Assembly (NCBI GenBank): GCA_913043145.1
Contig: CAJWLP010000004.1
Location: 1-64,000, forward strand
Length of the DNA: 64,000 nucleotides
Reading direction: 5' to 3'
Source: an uncultured Bacteroidota bacterium
GTDB lineage: Bacteria > Bacteroidota > Bacteroidia > NS11-12g > UBA9320
Part shown: positions 26,792-36,541 of the stretch, one piece after another
Position numbering within the stretch: position 1 is the stretch's first letter
Layout of the letters: every line of letters starts with the position of its first letter
The notes under the pieces: model-generated
What the model was told of the DNA's origin: nothing
The model's input: only the letters and a program-made list of their open reading frames with translations
Database searches by the model: none
Program-made: the position numbers and the translations under genes

Positions 26792-27121
26792 ATGTGGTCA
26801 GTTACCAAGGATTATGATATTCAATCTTTGCTAGAAGAAGAAAGGCCTGTACTAATTTTCAAACACAGTTATCGGTGTTCTATAAGCTCTATGGCACTAC
26901 AACGAATAGAACGAATTCATAAAGAAATTAGTGAAAGTGCAAATTTTGTTCTTGTTGACGTAATAAAGCAGCGTGATTTTTCTTTAAAAATTGCCAAATA
27001 TTTTAACATAAAACATGAATCACCACAAATCATCTTTTATAATAGAGGTACTGTCCAATTCACAGATTCACATATGAATATTAAATCATCCAAAGTCTTG
27101 GATTATCTAGTAAATTATTAG
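26792..27121 (+). CDS. ytxJ: YtxJ, bacillithiol-system redox-active protein
   Basis: A 109-residue thioredoxin-fold protein. It has F-K-H-S-Y-R-C-S-I-S-S-M-A-L with a single active-site Cys, then V-D-V-I-K-Q-R-D-F-S and H-E-S-P-Q-I-I containing the cis-Pro. This is the YtxJ pattern (bacillithiol-linked thiol exchange; also called BrxC/monothiol bacilliredoxin). It implies the organism makes bacillithiol or a similar low-molecular-weight thiol. The gene lies downstream of the tiny lipoprotein and upstream of a barrel-like exported protein. Confidence 0.85.
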   Translation: MWSVTKDYDIQSLLEEERPVLIFKHSYRCSISSMALQRIERIHKEISESANFVLVDVIKQRDFSLKIAKYFNIKHESPQIIFYNRGTVQFTDSHMNIKSSKVLDYLVNY

Positions 27122-27128
27122 AAATTTA

Positions 27129-27842
27129 GTGGTTGTGATTAAAACGAATATCATCAACTTATTTTTTACGTTTTTCTTTTTTAATGCTTTGTGTGTAAAT
27201 GCACAAGAGCATTCAATTGAATTATCAGGAGGAATAAATATATCAACAAACGGGTATGGAATTTACTTTCAATCATGCTTTCCTAAAGTCAACTCAAAAA
27301 TTAAAAACTCGATTACGCTATACAGTCATACAATAAAACATGCCCAAGAAACGCGAATTAAAAATGAAAAGTACATCAATCCCAGTCCATATGTACTCGG
27401 GAAAATTAATGCTGGAGGAGGATTTGGAATTGACTTTACATTTCATCATCAAATTGGCTCCCATCAAGACAATTCACCCAAACTATTTTTAGGTGCCTCA
27501 GTAGGGCCAATATTAGGAATTATGAAACCCTATTATGTTTCATTTGACAAGCCAGGCGAACCAAATCAAATAATTGTTCAAAATGAAGGCTTACTAGGTA
27601 AACAAGATTCAATTATTGGAAGTATCGTTTGGACAAAGGGGTTAAGTGAGCTGTCATATACACCTGGTATTCATTTTGACCTAAACTTTTTAATTCAATG
27701 GAGAAACTACAATCGAGCTCATAATTGGCAAAATGGCATTCGAATTAATTATTTCCCAAAAGGATTATATATACTGTTGCTAGCCAATAATTCTTCATTT
27801 ATATCTATCTATACACAATATGGTTTCAATCGGAAAAAATAA
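27129..27842 (+). CDS. Exported beta-barrel-like protein, unknown
   Basis: A 237-residue protein (GTG start; GTG at 27135 is an alternative) with a signal peptide ending V-N-A-Q near residue 26. The rest alternates hydrophobic and polar residues with many aromatic residues, as in outer-membrane barrels: S-G-G-I-N-I-S, A-G-G-G-F-G-I-D-F-T-F-H-H and a C-terminal S-I-Y-T-Q-Y-G-F-N. I cannot assign a family. It is 7 nt after ytxJ and probably in the same transcript. Confidence 0.6.
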   Translation: MVVIKTNIINLFFTFFFFNALCVNAQEHSIELSGGINISTNGYGIYFQSCFPKVNSKIKNSITLYSHTIKHAQETRIKNEKYINPSPYVLGKINAGGGFGIDFTFHHQIGSHQDNSPKLFLGASVGPILGIMKPYYVSFDKPGEPNQIIVQNEGLLGKQDSIIGSIVWTKGLSELSYTPGIHFDLNFLIQWRNYNRAHNWQNGIRINYFPKGLYILLLANNSSFISIYTQYGFNRKK

Positions 27843-27948
27843 TTATTGTTTTCTTACCATTTTATGACCAACCTAGGTCAACTATTCTTTGAAAGTATTA
27901 AATCAAAACTTAAATTCGTATGTTTAATAAGTGATCATATTTAAAGTT

Positions 27949-30669
27949 ATGAAAAGAAGTACAATAATATTAGCGTTAGCTGCTTTATCACTAGCGATTT
28001 TCGCAATCGTTTCAACAATTGATGTCCCTGGAAATGCCTATACACCAAGAATAAAACAGACTCAGGGTATATCTGGATATCAGTCTTATTTAAAATCAGT
28101 AAGAGCCAACCAGAATACTGGTTTTGTATCTAATGAAGATGTTAATCAAGTTATTGATGAGATTAGCCTCCAAAATAATACAAAATTCAAATCTGACTGG
28201 CCCTTAAAATGGGAGTTCAGAGGACCTGATAATATTGGTGGGCGTACACGATGTCTTGTTATCGATAAAGATAATTCGTCAATTCTTTATACAGGAGGAG
28301 TCTCTGGTTCTGTGTTTAAATCAACTAATGGTGGAGGCAGCTGGTCTCCAATCACTTTAGGAGATGAAAATTTTGGTATTGTAAGCATGGCTCAAACAAA
28401 TGATGGTACATTGTTTTACGGTACAGGTGAAAATGGCTTATTACTATCAAACCCTAATGGGGATGAAGGTTCTGGTTTCAACGGAATGGGAATATATAAA
28501 TCTACAGATGGAGAGACTTTTAGCGAGCTTGCAAACACCAAATCGTTTGGTAATGTATACATCTTAACAGCCCACCCTACAACTAATCATATTTACTCAG
28601 GCTCTTCCAACGGATTGAGAGTTAGTGAGAATGGTGGTGATACCTGGAAATTGATAAAAGGCGGCAGCTGCAAAGAAATAAAATTCAATAAAAATGGCGT
28701 TTTACTTGCTAGTATTGGAAATTTAATCTGGAGATCTGCTACCCCAAATGATATATCATCCTATCAAACTATTGGTGGTTTCACTAACAATAGAAGAGCG
28801 GCAATTGGTTGGGCTGAATCAGACGATAACTATTGTTATATTCTCACCGTAGGTAATGTAACTTTTGATGGTCAAAGCTATGGTGGAGGCTCGTTAACTG
28901 GACTTTACAGATCGACCGATGCAGGACAAACATTTACACAAGAAGTTGGTCAAATGAGCCAATTTTTTGCACCATTCACCTACATAGGTTTACAAGCACA
29001 AGGACTTTATGACCTTGCATTAGGAGTTCACCCACGTGATAAAGATCGTGTGTTTATTGGAGGTATTTTATTCGCAGAATGGACACTTCAAGATGGACCT
29101 AAAATTGTTGGAAACACCTTTAACTCGCCTCAAAACCCATTTGGAATTCACTCGGATAAGCACTTAATTACGTTTGATAATACTGGGGAAGATCCCATCA
29201 TGTACATATGTAGCGATGGAGGTGTTGCTAGAACAACTACCCCTGAATTAGATCGTTATAAGAATATCAGTACAAATTTAAGTACAACACAATTCTATGG
29301 AATTGCAGCAGATGTTAGAGGAAGAATTTTGGGAGGAACACAAGATAATAATACACTTCTAATTACTGGAGAATCATATCCAAGAAAAATTGCTGAAACA
29401 GTGATAGGTGGAGACGGTTTTGAATGTGCTATAAGTACTTATAATCCAAATTTCATGTTTGGTGAGAGCCAATACGGTAATTTAAGAAGATCCATCACTG
29501 CTGGTTCAAGTTTTGAATCTATTTGGGACAATAGAATTAGCTCTTCTTTTGCATCAGCAAGTAGACCCACAGGATATTTTAATAATCCATTTACACTTTG
29601 GGAAAATCCTGCAGTTATTGATAGTATCGAAACCTATGGTAACAGAGAATCAGATGATTCAATAGCAAACGCAAGATTATACTTTGCTACAAATGACGGC
29701 ATATGGATGTGTAAAAATGTATATGGGAAGCCTCATGACCCAACAAATCCAAAAGACGGATCAATTCGATGGTTTAGAATTTCAAACTTGAAGCGTGTTC
29801 ATTACATGACTCCCAGCAAAAACGGTGAATCATTATTTGTAACTACAGGCAACGGAAAGATTTATAGAGTTGATAATCTATTATCTACACAATTTGATAC
29901 CTTAAGTTTGCCTATTAATAATCAAATAGCTTCGAATCTAAGCACTTTAGTCATATCACAAGGGCTTGGTGTAAATTCAGCTAGAACTATTACGTCAGTT
30001 GCAATAGATCCAGAAAACTCAAATCGTATGATTGCAACTATTGGAAATTATGGTAATACAAATTATGTGTACAGCACAGAAAATGCAATGGATGCATCGC
30101 CTAATTGGTCAAGTATTCAAAGTAATCTACCTAAATTCCCAGTCTATCACGCAGTAGTAAGTATCAAAAATCCTGATGTTATTATATTGGGTACAGAATT
30201 TGGTATTTGGGCAACCAATAATGGACGATCTACAAACCCCACATGGTCAGAAGCAGGTGATGGAGTGGATAACGATATACCATTACCAAGGGTCCCCGTT
30301 TTTGATCTTGTTCAGGTTGAAAGTAATTCATCTACAGGTCCTAGGATATATGCAGGAACCCATGGTATGGGAATCTGGGAAACAAAGTCTATGCTTACAA
30401 GTGTTCGACCTAAAACTAATAACACAACAACAAGAATAATTAATGCGTATCCAAATCCTGCAAATAATTTTGTTAATATAGATGCAAACATCAAAGGAGA
30501 TTATATACTGAAGGTTTACGGTCTTAATGGAAATATAATTTATCAATCAAAAGGTAAAAATTCTAAAACAATACGAATAGCAACTTCTAATTGGAAATCA
30601 GGAAACTACTTTGTTGAGATTCAAGGTAATAATTCAAGAAGCTCATCTAAAATTATTGTTCAACACTAG
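27949..30669 (+). CDS. Secreted BNR/VPS10-like repeat protein with T9SS sorting domain
   Basis: A 906-residue exported protein. An N-terminal hydrophobic signal (about 1-25) is followed by a large beta-propeller region with sialidase-type Asp-box repeats such as S-T-N-G-G-G-S-W, S-E-N-G-G-D-T-W and S-T-D-A-G-Q-T-F. The C-terminal 80 residues form a T9SS type A sorting domain: Y-P-N-P-A-N-N-F-V, Y-G-L-N-G and a last W-K-S-G-N-Y-F-V-E-I strand. It should be exported through T9SS and held on or released from the cell surface. Asp boxes do not prove sialidase activity, and no catalytic site was identified. The frame starts upstream at 27931, but the ATG at 27949 begins the signal peptide. Confidence 0.82.
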   Translation: MKRSTIILALAALSLAIFAIVSTIDVPGNAYTPRIKQTQGISGYQSYLKSVRANQNTGFVSNEDVNQVIDEISLQNNTKFKSDWPLKWEFRGPDNIGGRTRCLVIDKDNSSILYTGGVSGSVFKSTNGGGSWSPITLGDENFGIVSMAQTNDGTLFYGTGENGLLLSNPNGDEGSGFNGMGIYKSTDGETFSELANTKSFGNVYILTAHPTTNHIYSGSSNGLRVSENGGDTWKLIKGGSCKEIKFNKNGVLLASIGNLIWRSATPNDISSYQTIGGFTNNRRAAIGWAESDDNYCYILTVGNVTFDGQSYGGGSLTGLYRSTDAGQTFTQEVGQMSQFFAPFTYIGLQAQGLYDLALGVHPRDKDRVFIGGILFAEWTLQDGPKIVGNTFNSPQNPFGIHSDKHLITFDNTGEDPIMYICSDGGVARTTTPELDRYKNISTNLSTTQFYGIAADVRGRILGGTQDNNTLLITGESYPRKIAETVIGGDGFECAISTYNPNFMFGESQYGNLRRSITAGSSFESIWDNRISSSFASASRPTGYFNNPFTLWENPAVIDSIETYGNRESDDSIANARLYFATNDGIWMCKNVYGKPHDPTNPKDGSIRWFRISNLKRVHYMTPSKNGESLFVTTGNGKIYRVDNLLSTQFDTLSLPINNQIASNLSTLVISQGLGVNSARTITSVAIDPENSNRMIATIGNYGNTNYVYSTENAMDASPNWSSIQSNLPKFPVYHAVVSIKNPDVIILGTEFGIWATNNGRSTNPTWSEAGDGVDNDIPLPRVPVFDLVQVESNSSTGPRIYAGTHGMGIWETKSMLTSVRPKTNNTTTRIINAYPNPANNFVNIDANIKGDYILKVYGLNGNIIYQSKGKNSKTIRIATSNWKSGNYFVEIQGNNSRSSSKIIVQH

Positions 30670-30697
30670 AAATAACTAAAATAATTATTCTAGTTTC

Positions 30698-30732
30698 AAA
30701 TCCGTTCTGGTTTACCTAGAACGGATTTTTTT
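30698..30732 (+). terminator. Rho-independent terminator
   Basis: AAATCCGTTCT (30698-30708) pairs with AGAACGGATTT around a GGTTTACCT loop, followed by a T run. It ends the BNR-repeat gene. Confidence 0.85.
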
Positions 30733-30862
30733 GTAAACTATTTAAATATTTTATGCCAATATGGCGTTTAATTTAAACAATTTTAAGAGAAATGTGTCAT
30801 TTTGTCTTAATTTTACACTGGGAATGTAATTTGATAGTAGTTTCAATATAAAATTAAAAAAT

Positions 30863-31285
30863 ATGAATATTAGACAGCCTAAAGTAATCACAGACATCTT
30901 CCAAAGTAATTTTGATAACGTGTTACATGAGATTTTAAATACTCAAAGCATAAAAGATAACCAAGTCAATCTTCCAAAAGTGAACATCTATGAAGATGAA
31001 AAATCATACCATATCAAAACAGTTATGCCTGGGGTTGATAAAAAAAATGTTTCATTATCACTTGACAACAACACCTTAATCATATTCGGTACGACTAATC
31101 AAGAAAATAATGAAGGATTAACCTTATTAAAGTCTGAAATTAATTTTAAAGATTTTAAAAGACGAATAGCTCTACCAAAGAACTCAGATCAACAATCAAT
31201 TTCAGCTAACTTAATCAATGGCGTGTTAGAGGTTGTTATAAAAAAGAAACAAAAAATTAAGCCTAAAAGCATTATTGTTAAGTAG
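30863..31285 (+). CDS. Small heat-shock protein Hsp20
   Basis: A 140-residue alpha-crystallin-type chaperone. The domain covers about residues 38-130: P-K-V-N-I-Y-E-D-E-K-S-Y-H-I-K-T at the start, M-P-G-V-D-K-K-N-V-S-L-S, and a closing A-N-L-I-N-G-V-L-E-V-V-I-K-K, equivalent to the A-x-x-x-n-G-V-L motif. Such proteins hold unfolded proteins in the cytoplasm under stress. The 190-nt upstream region contains the preceding terminator and an AT-rich stretch, but I could not assign a promoter with confidence. It converges with the DUF2807 gene through a shared terminator. Confidence 0.9.
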   Translation: MNIRQPKVITDIFQSNFDNVLHEILNTQSIKDNQVNLPKVNIYEDEKSYHIKTVMPGVDKKNVSLSLDNNTLIIFGTTNQENNEGLTLLKSEINFKDFKRRIALPKNSDQQSISANLINGVLEVVIKKKQKIKPKSIIVK

Positions 31286-31296
31286 TTAAAGCGTAT

Positions 31297-31336
31297 GTAA
31301 ATGGTCGATTCATCAAAGAATCGGCCTTACTTTTTT
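31297..31336. terminator. Terminator between hsp20 and the DUF2807 gene
   Basis: A long hairpin pairs GTAA-A-TGGTCGATTC with GAATCGGCC-TTAC around ATCAAA and runs into TTTTTT. It closes hsp20. The same stem overlaps the last codon and stop of the convergent DUF2807 gene. Confidence 0.8.
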
Positions 31337-32061
31337 ATCAACTGACCAGAACCCGTTCTATTTGCAAGGATTTTATATTCACTTGGTTCATTGAGATAGA
31401 AAATATTACCAGAATTATGTATGTTCATATACATGCCTTTTGTTGCATTAACATAACAGTCTAAAGGAGAATGTGAATCGATATATACTTCTTCACAAAT
31501 AAGGTGTTCTGAATTTAAATCTGAAATTTCTTCTATGCTCCCCTTAAGAACTCTTAAATTTCCCTCAAGTATGGTTTTAGCTGAATTTCTTGATTGAATG
31601 AAAACCTCGTCTCCAGACAATATTAGCTTAATATCTGATAGTGCTGGATGTAAAATATTTAAAAATCCAATATTAATAGTGTCGTTCGATACAACTTCTG
31701 CAATAGATTCTATGTGAAGACCCGTCAACTCTTTTATGTAGACAATTATCTTGATTTCATAATTAAACGAACGAACAAAATTACAGGTGTTCCTATTTAC
31801 TAATCTGAGTTGCTTGTTTGACACATTACTTTCAATCTGATCTAAAAGATTGGATGGTCCATTTAATTCTATTCTACCATATTGAGTACTATCTTGAATT
31901 AAAACAACCTTTATTCTATCCTCAACGTATAGTTTGTCAAATCCAGACACATCTCTATCTAGTGAAACAATATCACCCATACTGGTTAAGCAATCATCCT
32001 TTTGCTGACCACTGCATGAAGACAACATTATTATAACTATATACCAACTAAGATATTTCAT
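31327..32061 (-). CDS. DUF2807 (GIN domain) lipoprotein
   Basis: A 244-residue lipoprotein. Lipobox L-S-S-C follows a short signal (Cys16). The body is a beta-helix-like DUF2807/GIN domain (putative autotransporter-adhesin head-like) with D-R-D-V-S-G-F-D-K-L-Y-V, V-L-I-Q-D-S and a late N-x-G-S-G-Q pattern. The function of the family is unknown, and adhesion is only suggested by its name. Its start overlaps the stop of the PagL-like gene by 4 nt, making it the last member of the gldAFG gene run. Confidence 0.8.
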   Translation of the reverse strand: MKYLSWYIVIIMLSSCSGQQKDDCLTSMGDIVSLDRDVSGFDKLYVEDRIKVVLIQDSTQYGRIELNGPSNLLDQIESNVSNKQLRLVNRNTCNFVRSFNYEIKIIVYIKELTGLHIESIAEVVSNDTINIGFLNILHPALSDIKLILSGDEVFIQSRNSAKTILEGNLRVLKGSIEEISDLNSEHLICEEVYIDSHSPLDCYVNATKGMYMNIHNSGNIFYLNEPSEYKILANRTGSGQLIKK

Positions 32062-33143
32062 AATTGATAACCTAACCCTATTTCAAAAAAATCAGCTACA
32101 CCTCGATGAAATCTCAGCATTCCTTGTGTATACCATTTTTTATTAAACTTGTAAGCTAACCCCATACGCTGACTCAATGCATTCTTGAGTATTGAAGGCT
32201 TATATAAATAAGCACCCATTTCAACAATTATATTGACCTTGCCAAATCCCCACTGAAAACCACCAGCAAGAGCAAGCTCAGACTGATCCATAACTGAGAT
32301 ATGATATGGGGATATCTCAGGATTTATTGAGTGTACATATGACTTATCCAATGTATAGTCCAAACCAAAACGCCAAGCCCTCACTTCACCCTTATTGAAT
32401 AATCCTCTTAATTGAAGGCCCCAAATATTGAAATCCTTTGGATTTGCAAAGTTTCGTTGCTTTCTGCCATAAATAAAAAGAGCAGTCCAATCAACTTTCT
32501 TCTTTTTAAGCACAGGTATAGGTTTTATTTCCTTATCAACTTTATTATGGAAACCATACCTTAATGTAATTGAGGGAATATTATACCCTAAATTCGGAAC
32601 CTTAAAAGCGGCATTAGAATAATGAGAGATGGAAATTCCGGTCTCAATATAATCATCATTAGTAAGTTCTTTTCTACCAACCAAACCAAACTGCATACTT
32701 CCATTAATATTACTACCAATAGCTTGATTTCTTCTATTTTCAAAAACGTCAAACTTCTTGGTTAAATATGCTAATCCTGCACCCATTCTAAATCGAAAAT
32801 CTACCTCTCGGAATGAAAAAACTTTTAATTTTATATGAGACAAAAACCCAAAAGCATGACCTGTTTGCTCCATACCTAAATTATAATACATAAGTCCAAT
32901 ACCTGTCGAAGGCTTATTGTAATTTGTGCCCCAATACGAATTTTCTTTTTCTTTTTCAAATGAAATATCAAAGCCATAATTATGTGCAGCTAAATTCTTT
33001 AAATCTGCTCTATGGGCTAATAAAAATCCTGGCGTACTGCTTAAGCTCAAGTAGCTATTATCTTGAGCAAAGTTTGGCTTAAAAATACAAAGCAAAACAA
33101 CAAAAAAACTCAAATGTATGCACCTATGTATACTCAAGCCCAT
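32058..33143 (-). CDS. PagL-like acyloxyacyl hydrolase (lipid A deacylase)
   Basis: A 361-residue outer-membrane barrel with a signal peptide ending P-N-F-A-Q (about residue 27). The segment I-S-H-Y-S-N-A-A-F-K-V-P-N-L-G-Y-N (residues 172-188) matches the PagL active-site region H-x-S-N-A with P-N-x-G-x-N; His174 and Ser176 are the probable catalytic pair. PagL removes the 3-O acyl chain of lipid A. The length of about 360 is normal for Bacteroidota members, although enterobacterial PagL is half that. The start is the ATG at 33143, because the upstream extension lacks a signal peptide. It overlaps the gldG stop by 10 nt. Confidence 0.8.
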   Translation of the reverse strand: MGLSIHRCIHLSFFVVLLCIFKPNFAQDNSYLSLSSTPGFLLAHRADLKNLAAHNYGFDISFEKEKENSYWGTNYNKPSTGIGLMYYNLGMEQTGHAFGFLSHIKLKVFSFREVDFRFRMGAGLAYLTKKFDVFENRRNQAIGSNINGSMQFGLVGRKELTNDDYIETGISISHYSNAAFKVPNLGYNIPSITLRYGFHNKVDKEIKPIPVLKKKKVDWTALFIYGRKQRNFANPKDFNIWGLQLRGLFNKGEVRAWRFGLDYTLDKSYVHSINPEISPYHISVMDQSELALAGGFQWGFGKVNIIVEMGAYLYKPSILKNALSQRMGLAYKFNKKWYTQGMLRFHRGVADFFEIGLGYQL

Positions 33144-34912
33144 CTTTTTCTTCGATAAAATGTATTCAAAAGGCCAAAAATCATAATCATGAAAATGGGA
33201 AGTATCATGTTTAAAGATTGCCAAAAAAGTTTATCTTTTTTAATCTTCCCTTTATCTAATAAACGAAGTATCACCTCCTTACTTCTCACTTCTATAAGAT
33301 TATTATCGTCACATAAATAGTCAACACAATTTAGAAAAAACTTTTTATTTGCAAACTCTACGGGTCCAGAAAACTGCTTAGAAGCAAACTTATCATACCC
33401 CAATGGATACACCTTACCATCTGAGGACACTTGGTTTCTGATTAAATCTCCATCACCAATCACAATCATTGAATTTTGAGCTATTGACTCTGAAAAAGGT
33501 AAATCAAAAGATCTTTTTACACCATCTCTATATCGAAAAGGGCTAATAAATTCTCCTTCAATAAGAACAGCAGAAATTTGGTTTCCATTTCTAAAATTTG
33601 ATGGATTTTGTTTATTCTTCAAAATATCTAATGAAAGCAATACTGGATTCGCAGCCACTCTTGACTTACTAGATGAACGAAGTAACACTGTTTTTTTAAG
33701 AGTTTTACGAGCAGTAGTATCAAGTGTGCTACAATATCTTCCCCAAACATTTTCTAAATTTCTAGAAACAGGGTTGTCATCAACTGCACTAAATAATGGG
33801 TAAAAGATCCATGGCCAAAACCCTGGACGATTTGTTTGCTGGTTTATCGCTGGAATTCCATGACATTGGATATCCTGTACAAGATTTGGTTTTATTTTTA
33901 TACCGTACTGAAATAAGATGTCATCTAAATTATGCCCATGATTTACGGTCATTACCTGCCCGTACTTTGCAACTGAATCCATTTCGGCTAGTAGGTTTTC
34001 AATGAGAAAAATAACCTTGCCACCATTCATCACATACTGGTCTAAAATATATTTTTCTGGTTCTGTAAACTCAATCACGGGCTTTGCAACTATAAGACCT
34101 TTGTATGATTTTAGCTTATTAATTAATCCCTCAACTAATACACTAAAAACAGGTTTCTGAGGGTTATTTACTACATCAGAAGCGAATATTTTATAACAAT
34201 TACTATCTCTTAGATTAAGGTTTATTCTATCTAAGGAATAAAATTCACTTAATGAATTAGCTATATCAGCTGTTTCTATTGATGAAAGCTCCCCATGACC
34301 AGATGAGAAAGCTAATTTGATACTTTTGCCCGACAATCCTTTTCGAATAGCTGTTCCAATTTCGTACTCTAATAGTTCAATCGAGCTATTAATTTCAACC
34401 TCTAATGATTTCCCAAATTGACGTTTTAATAAATTAATTGGATATTCTTTACCTTTATAAAAAACAATACCTGATGGTAATATGTATTTTTCTGTAGGTG
34501 ACTCATCTGGTCTTAACTCGGGCTGTTCAATTTGCAACCCTTTTTTAAAAACTTCTTTTAGGATTGACTCTTTCTCCTTAATATTCTTGCCAGCTAAAAT
34601 ATCCTCAAAATCAAACTTAACCCTACCATCAGAGGCCAATCTGTACTCATTTAATATGTCTCGTGTAGCTGATTGAAGTTGCTTGTATTCAACAGGAAGG
34701 TCTCCATCCAAAAAAACTGTTATGTACAAATCGTCATCCAGCTTTTTCAATAATTCTCGTGAGGAAGTGGATAATGTAAATCTCTTTTCTTTGGTTAAAT
34801 CTATTCGGAAATAAAACTCATTAGCTATGAAGTTAAACAAACAAATCACCAATGCACCGAGAATGACTTTTCCCATTATCTTTTTATTCTTATTAATAAT
34901 TTTAACTACCAC
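33134..34912 (-). CDS. gldG: GldG, gliding-motility ABC transporter auxiliary protein
   Basis: A 592-residue protein. An N-terminal membrane segment (about 13-33) is followed by F-Y-F-R-I-D-L-T-K-E-K-R-F-T-L-S, typical of the GldG/ABC-type uncharacterised transport (DUF4350-like) family. A large extracytoplasmic domain comes next, and a C-terminal membrane helix (about 566-586) ends F-Y-R-R-K-R. With GldA and GldF it forms an ABC transporter needed for gliding in Flavobacterium johnsoniae. The start is GTG at 34912, overlapping gldF by 7 nt; the ATG at 34876 is an alternative that gives a shorter N-terminus. Confidence 0.88.
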   Translation of the reverse strand: MVVKIINKNKKIMGKVILGALVICLFNFIANEFYFRIDLTKEKRFTLSTSSRELLKKLDDDLYITVFLDGDLPVEYKQLQSATRDILNEYRLASDGRVKFDFEDILAGKNIKEKESILKEVFKKGLQIEQPELRPDESPTEKYILPSGIVFYKGKEYPINLLKRQFGKSLEVEINSSIELLEYEIGTAIRKGLSGKSIKLAFSSGHGELSSIETADIANSLSEFYSLDRINLNLRDSNCYKIFASDVVNNPQKPVFSVLVEGLINKLKSYKGLIVAKPVIEFTEPEKYILDQYVMNGGKVIFLIENLLAEMDSVAKYGQVMTVNHGHNLDDILFQYGIKIKPNLVQDIQCHGIPAINQQTNRPGFWPWIFYPLFSAVDDNPVSRNLENVWGRYCSTLDTTARKTLKKTVLLRSSSKSRVAANPVLLSLDILKNKQNPSNFRNGNQISAVLIEGEFISPFRYRDGVKRSFDLPFSESIAQNSMIVIGDGDLIRNQVSSDGKVYPLGYDKFASKQFSGPVEFANKKFFLNCVDYLCDDNNLIEVRSKEVILRLLDKGKIKKDKLFWQSLNMILPIFMIMIFGLLNTFYRRKRWA

Positions 34913-35634
34913 TTTCTACCCCTTAAAGCTAATAATGTTAAACTAAGAAAAATAAAGATTAAAGACATAAAATAAGCCAAATCTCTAGAGTCAACAACGC
35001 CTCGACTAATTGAATCATAATGCAATTGTATTCCTAGAGATTGAACAAAACTATCATATGAGCCAAATAATGAAAGGTTACTTAATTGCTGAAAACCAAC
35101 ATAAAAAAAGAAACATAAAAAAAGACCTAGTATGAACGCAACAATTTGATTAGGTGTAATTACAGATGAGAATATTCCTATACTAGCATATGAAGCACCC
35201 AACAATATCAATCCAATATAGGACCCCATAGTAGCACCAGTGTCGATGTTGCCTACGGGTGAACCCAATCTGTATATTGAATATGCATACACCAATGTTG
35301 GGAGTACTGCAAAGACAACTAAGGTCACTGATGCCAAAAATTTACCTAAAACAATTTGAACATCAGTAATAGGCTTTGTGCTCAAAATTTCAAATGTTCC
35401 TTGCTTTAATTCTTCTGAAAATGACCTCATGGTAATAGAAGATATTAAGAATGTGAACACCCATGGTGCCATAAAAAAGAGAATATCCAAATTAGCATGA
35501 CCCAAAACAAGAACATTACCATCAGCAAAAACCCACGTAAATAATCCAATAATTAATAAAAAAACAACAATAACTACATAAGCGATTAATGAACTTAAAA
35601 AGCTTCTTATTTCTTTCTTAAAGATACTAATCAT
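34906..35634 (-). CDS. gldF: GldF, ABC transporter permease
   Basis: A 242-residue membrane protein with six predicted helices, beginning M-I-S-I-F-K-K-E-I-R-S-F-L-S-S. It carries the permease-type coupling segment R-S-F-S-E-E-L-K-Q-G-T-F-E-I-L-S-T-K-P-I near residues 68-87. The size and the pairing with gldG match GldF. It starts inside the last codons of gldA (8-nt overlap) and its stop overlaps the gldG start, so translation is coupled. The substrate of the GldAFG transporter is unknown. Confidence 0.9.
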   Translation of the reverse strand: MISIFKKEIRSFLSSLIAYVVIVVFLLIIGLFTWVFADGNVLVLGHANLDILFFMAPWVFTFLISSITMRSFSEELKQGTFEILSTKPITDVQIVLGKFLASVTLVVFAVLPTLVYAYSIYRLGSPVGNIDTGATMGSYIGLILLGASYASIGIFSSVITPNQIVAFILGLFLCFFFYVGFQQLSNLSLFGSYDSFVQSLGIQLHYDSISRGVVDSRDLAYFMSLIFIFLSLTLLALRGRKW

Positions 35635-36541
35635 AATCTGTTAACTTTTGAAAAATAGATTCTAAAGACTTTTCCTGTTCCCTTTGCTCAACAATAATTG
35701 TATCAGAGGTAACCGCAAATTTAAAAAGTAACTCGGCTAAGTCTACATGGGGTTCGGAATAGACAATGAATGTTTTTTCATCTATTGAATCGATCGACTT
35801 TATAGCAGAAATTGAAGATAATATAGATAGATCTATTGCATCTCTAAATCTCACATGAATTGAATTCTGTTTATTGCCCCAATTTTTCTTGACTGCATCT
35901 AATGTATCATCAGCGATGACCTTTCCTTTATTAATTATAATCACTCTACTGCACATAGCCTCTATTTCTTGCATTATATGTGAGGATAATAAAATGGTTT
36001 TGTCTTCCCCAAGAGAGAGAATGAGGTTTCTTATCTCTTTCATTTGATTGGGATCTAATCCGGAAGTTGGCTCGTCTAGAATAAGTACGTCAGGATCGTT
36101 TATTAAAGCCTGTGCTAGACCTACACGTTGTTTATATCCTTTAGATAATTGACTAATCTTTTTATGACACTCACTTCCAAGTCCTGTCGAATCAATAACT
36201 TTATTAATAGCTGTCCTTGAGTCCTTGATTTTATAAATATCAGCAATAAATCCAAGATACTCTTTAACAAACATATCTCCATAAAGAGGATTTAATTCTG
36301 GAAGATAGCCTACTCTTTTTTTGATCTTTAACCCATCTGTAGATACGTCCATACCTAAAATATGTGCACTACCAGAAGTCTCATTAACATAACCGCTTAA
36401 GATTTTCATAGTAGTACTTTTCCCAGCACCGTTTGGCCCTAAAAATCCAACGATTTCTGATGGCCCAATTGAAAATGAAACTTCATCTAAAGCTATCTGG
36501 CTGCCATAAATTTTGGTTAAATTTTGAACTTCAATGGACAT
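35627..36541 (-). CDS. gldA: GldA, ABC transporter ATP-binding subunit
   Basis: A 304-residue ATPase. Walker A G-P-N-G-A-G-K-S-T is at 35-43, the signature L-S-K-G-Y-K-Q-R near 133, Walker B V-L-I-L-D-E-P-T-S-G-L-D-P, and H-loop S-S-H-I-M. The C-terminal 90 residues are the extra domain common to this subgroup. The identity as GldA rests on length and on direct linkage to gldF and gldG. Its ATG overlaps the stop of the upstream T9SS cargo gene (TAATG arrangement). In F. johnsoniae, as far as I recall, gldA lies apart from gldFG, so the linked order here is of interest. Confidence 0.88.
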   Translation of the reverse strand: MSIEVQNLTKIYGSQIALDEVSFSIGPSEIVGFLGPNGAGKSTTMKILSGYVNETSGSAHILGMDVSTDGLKIKKRVGYLPELNPLYGDMFVKEYLGFIADIYKIKDSRTAINKVIDSTGLGSECHKKISQLSKGYKQRVGLAQALINDPDVLILDEPTSGLDPNQMKEIRNLILSLGEDKTILLSSHIMQEIEAMCSRVIIINKGKVIADDTLDAVKKNWGNKQNSIHVRFRDAIDLSILSSISAIKSIDSIDEKTFIVYSEPHVDLAELLFKFAVTSDTIIVEQREQEKSLESIFQKLTDYD

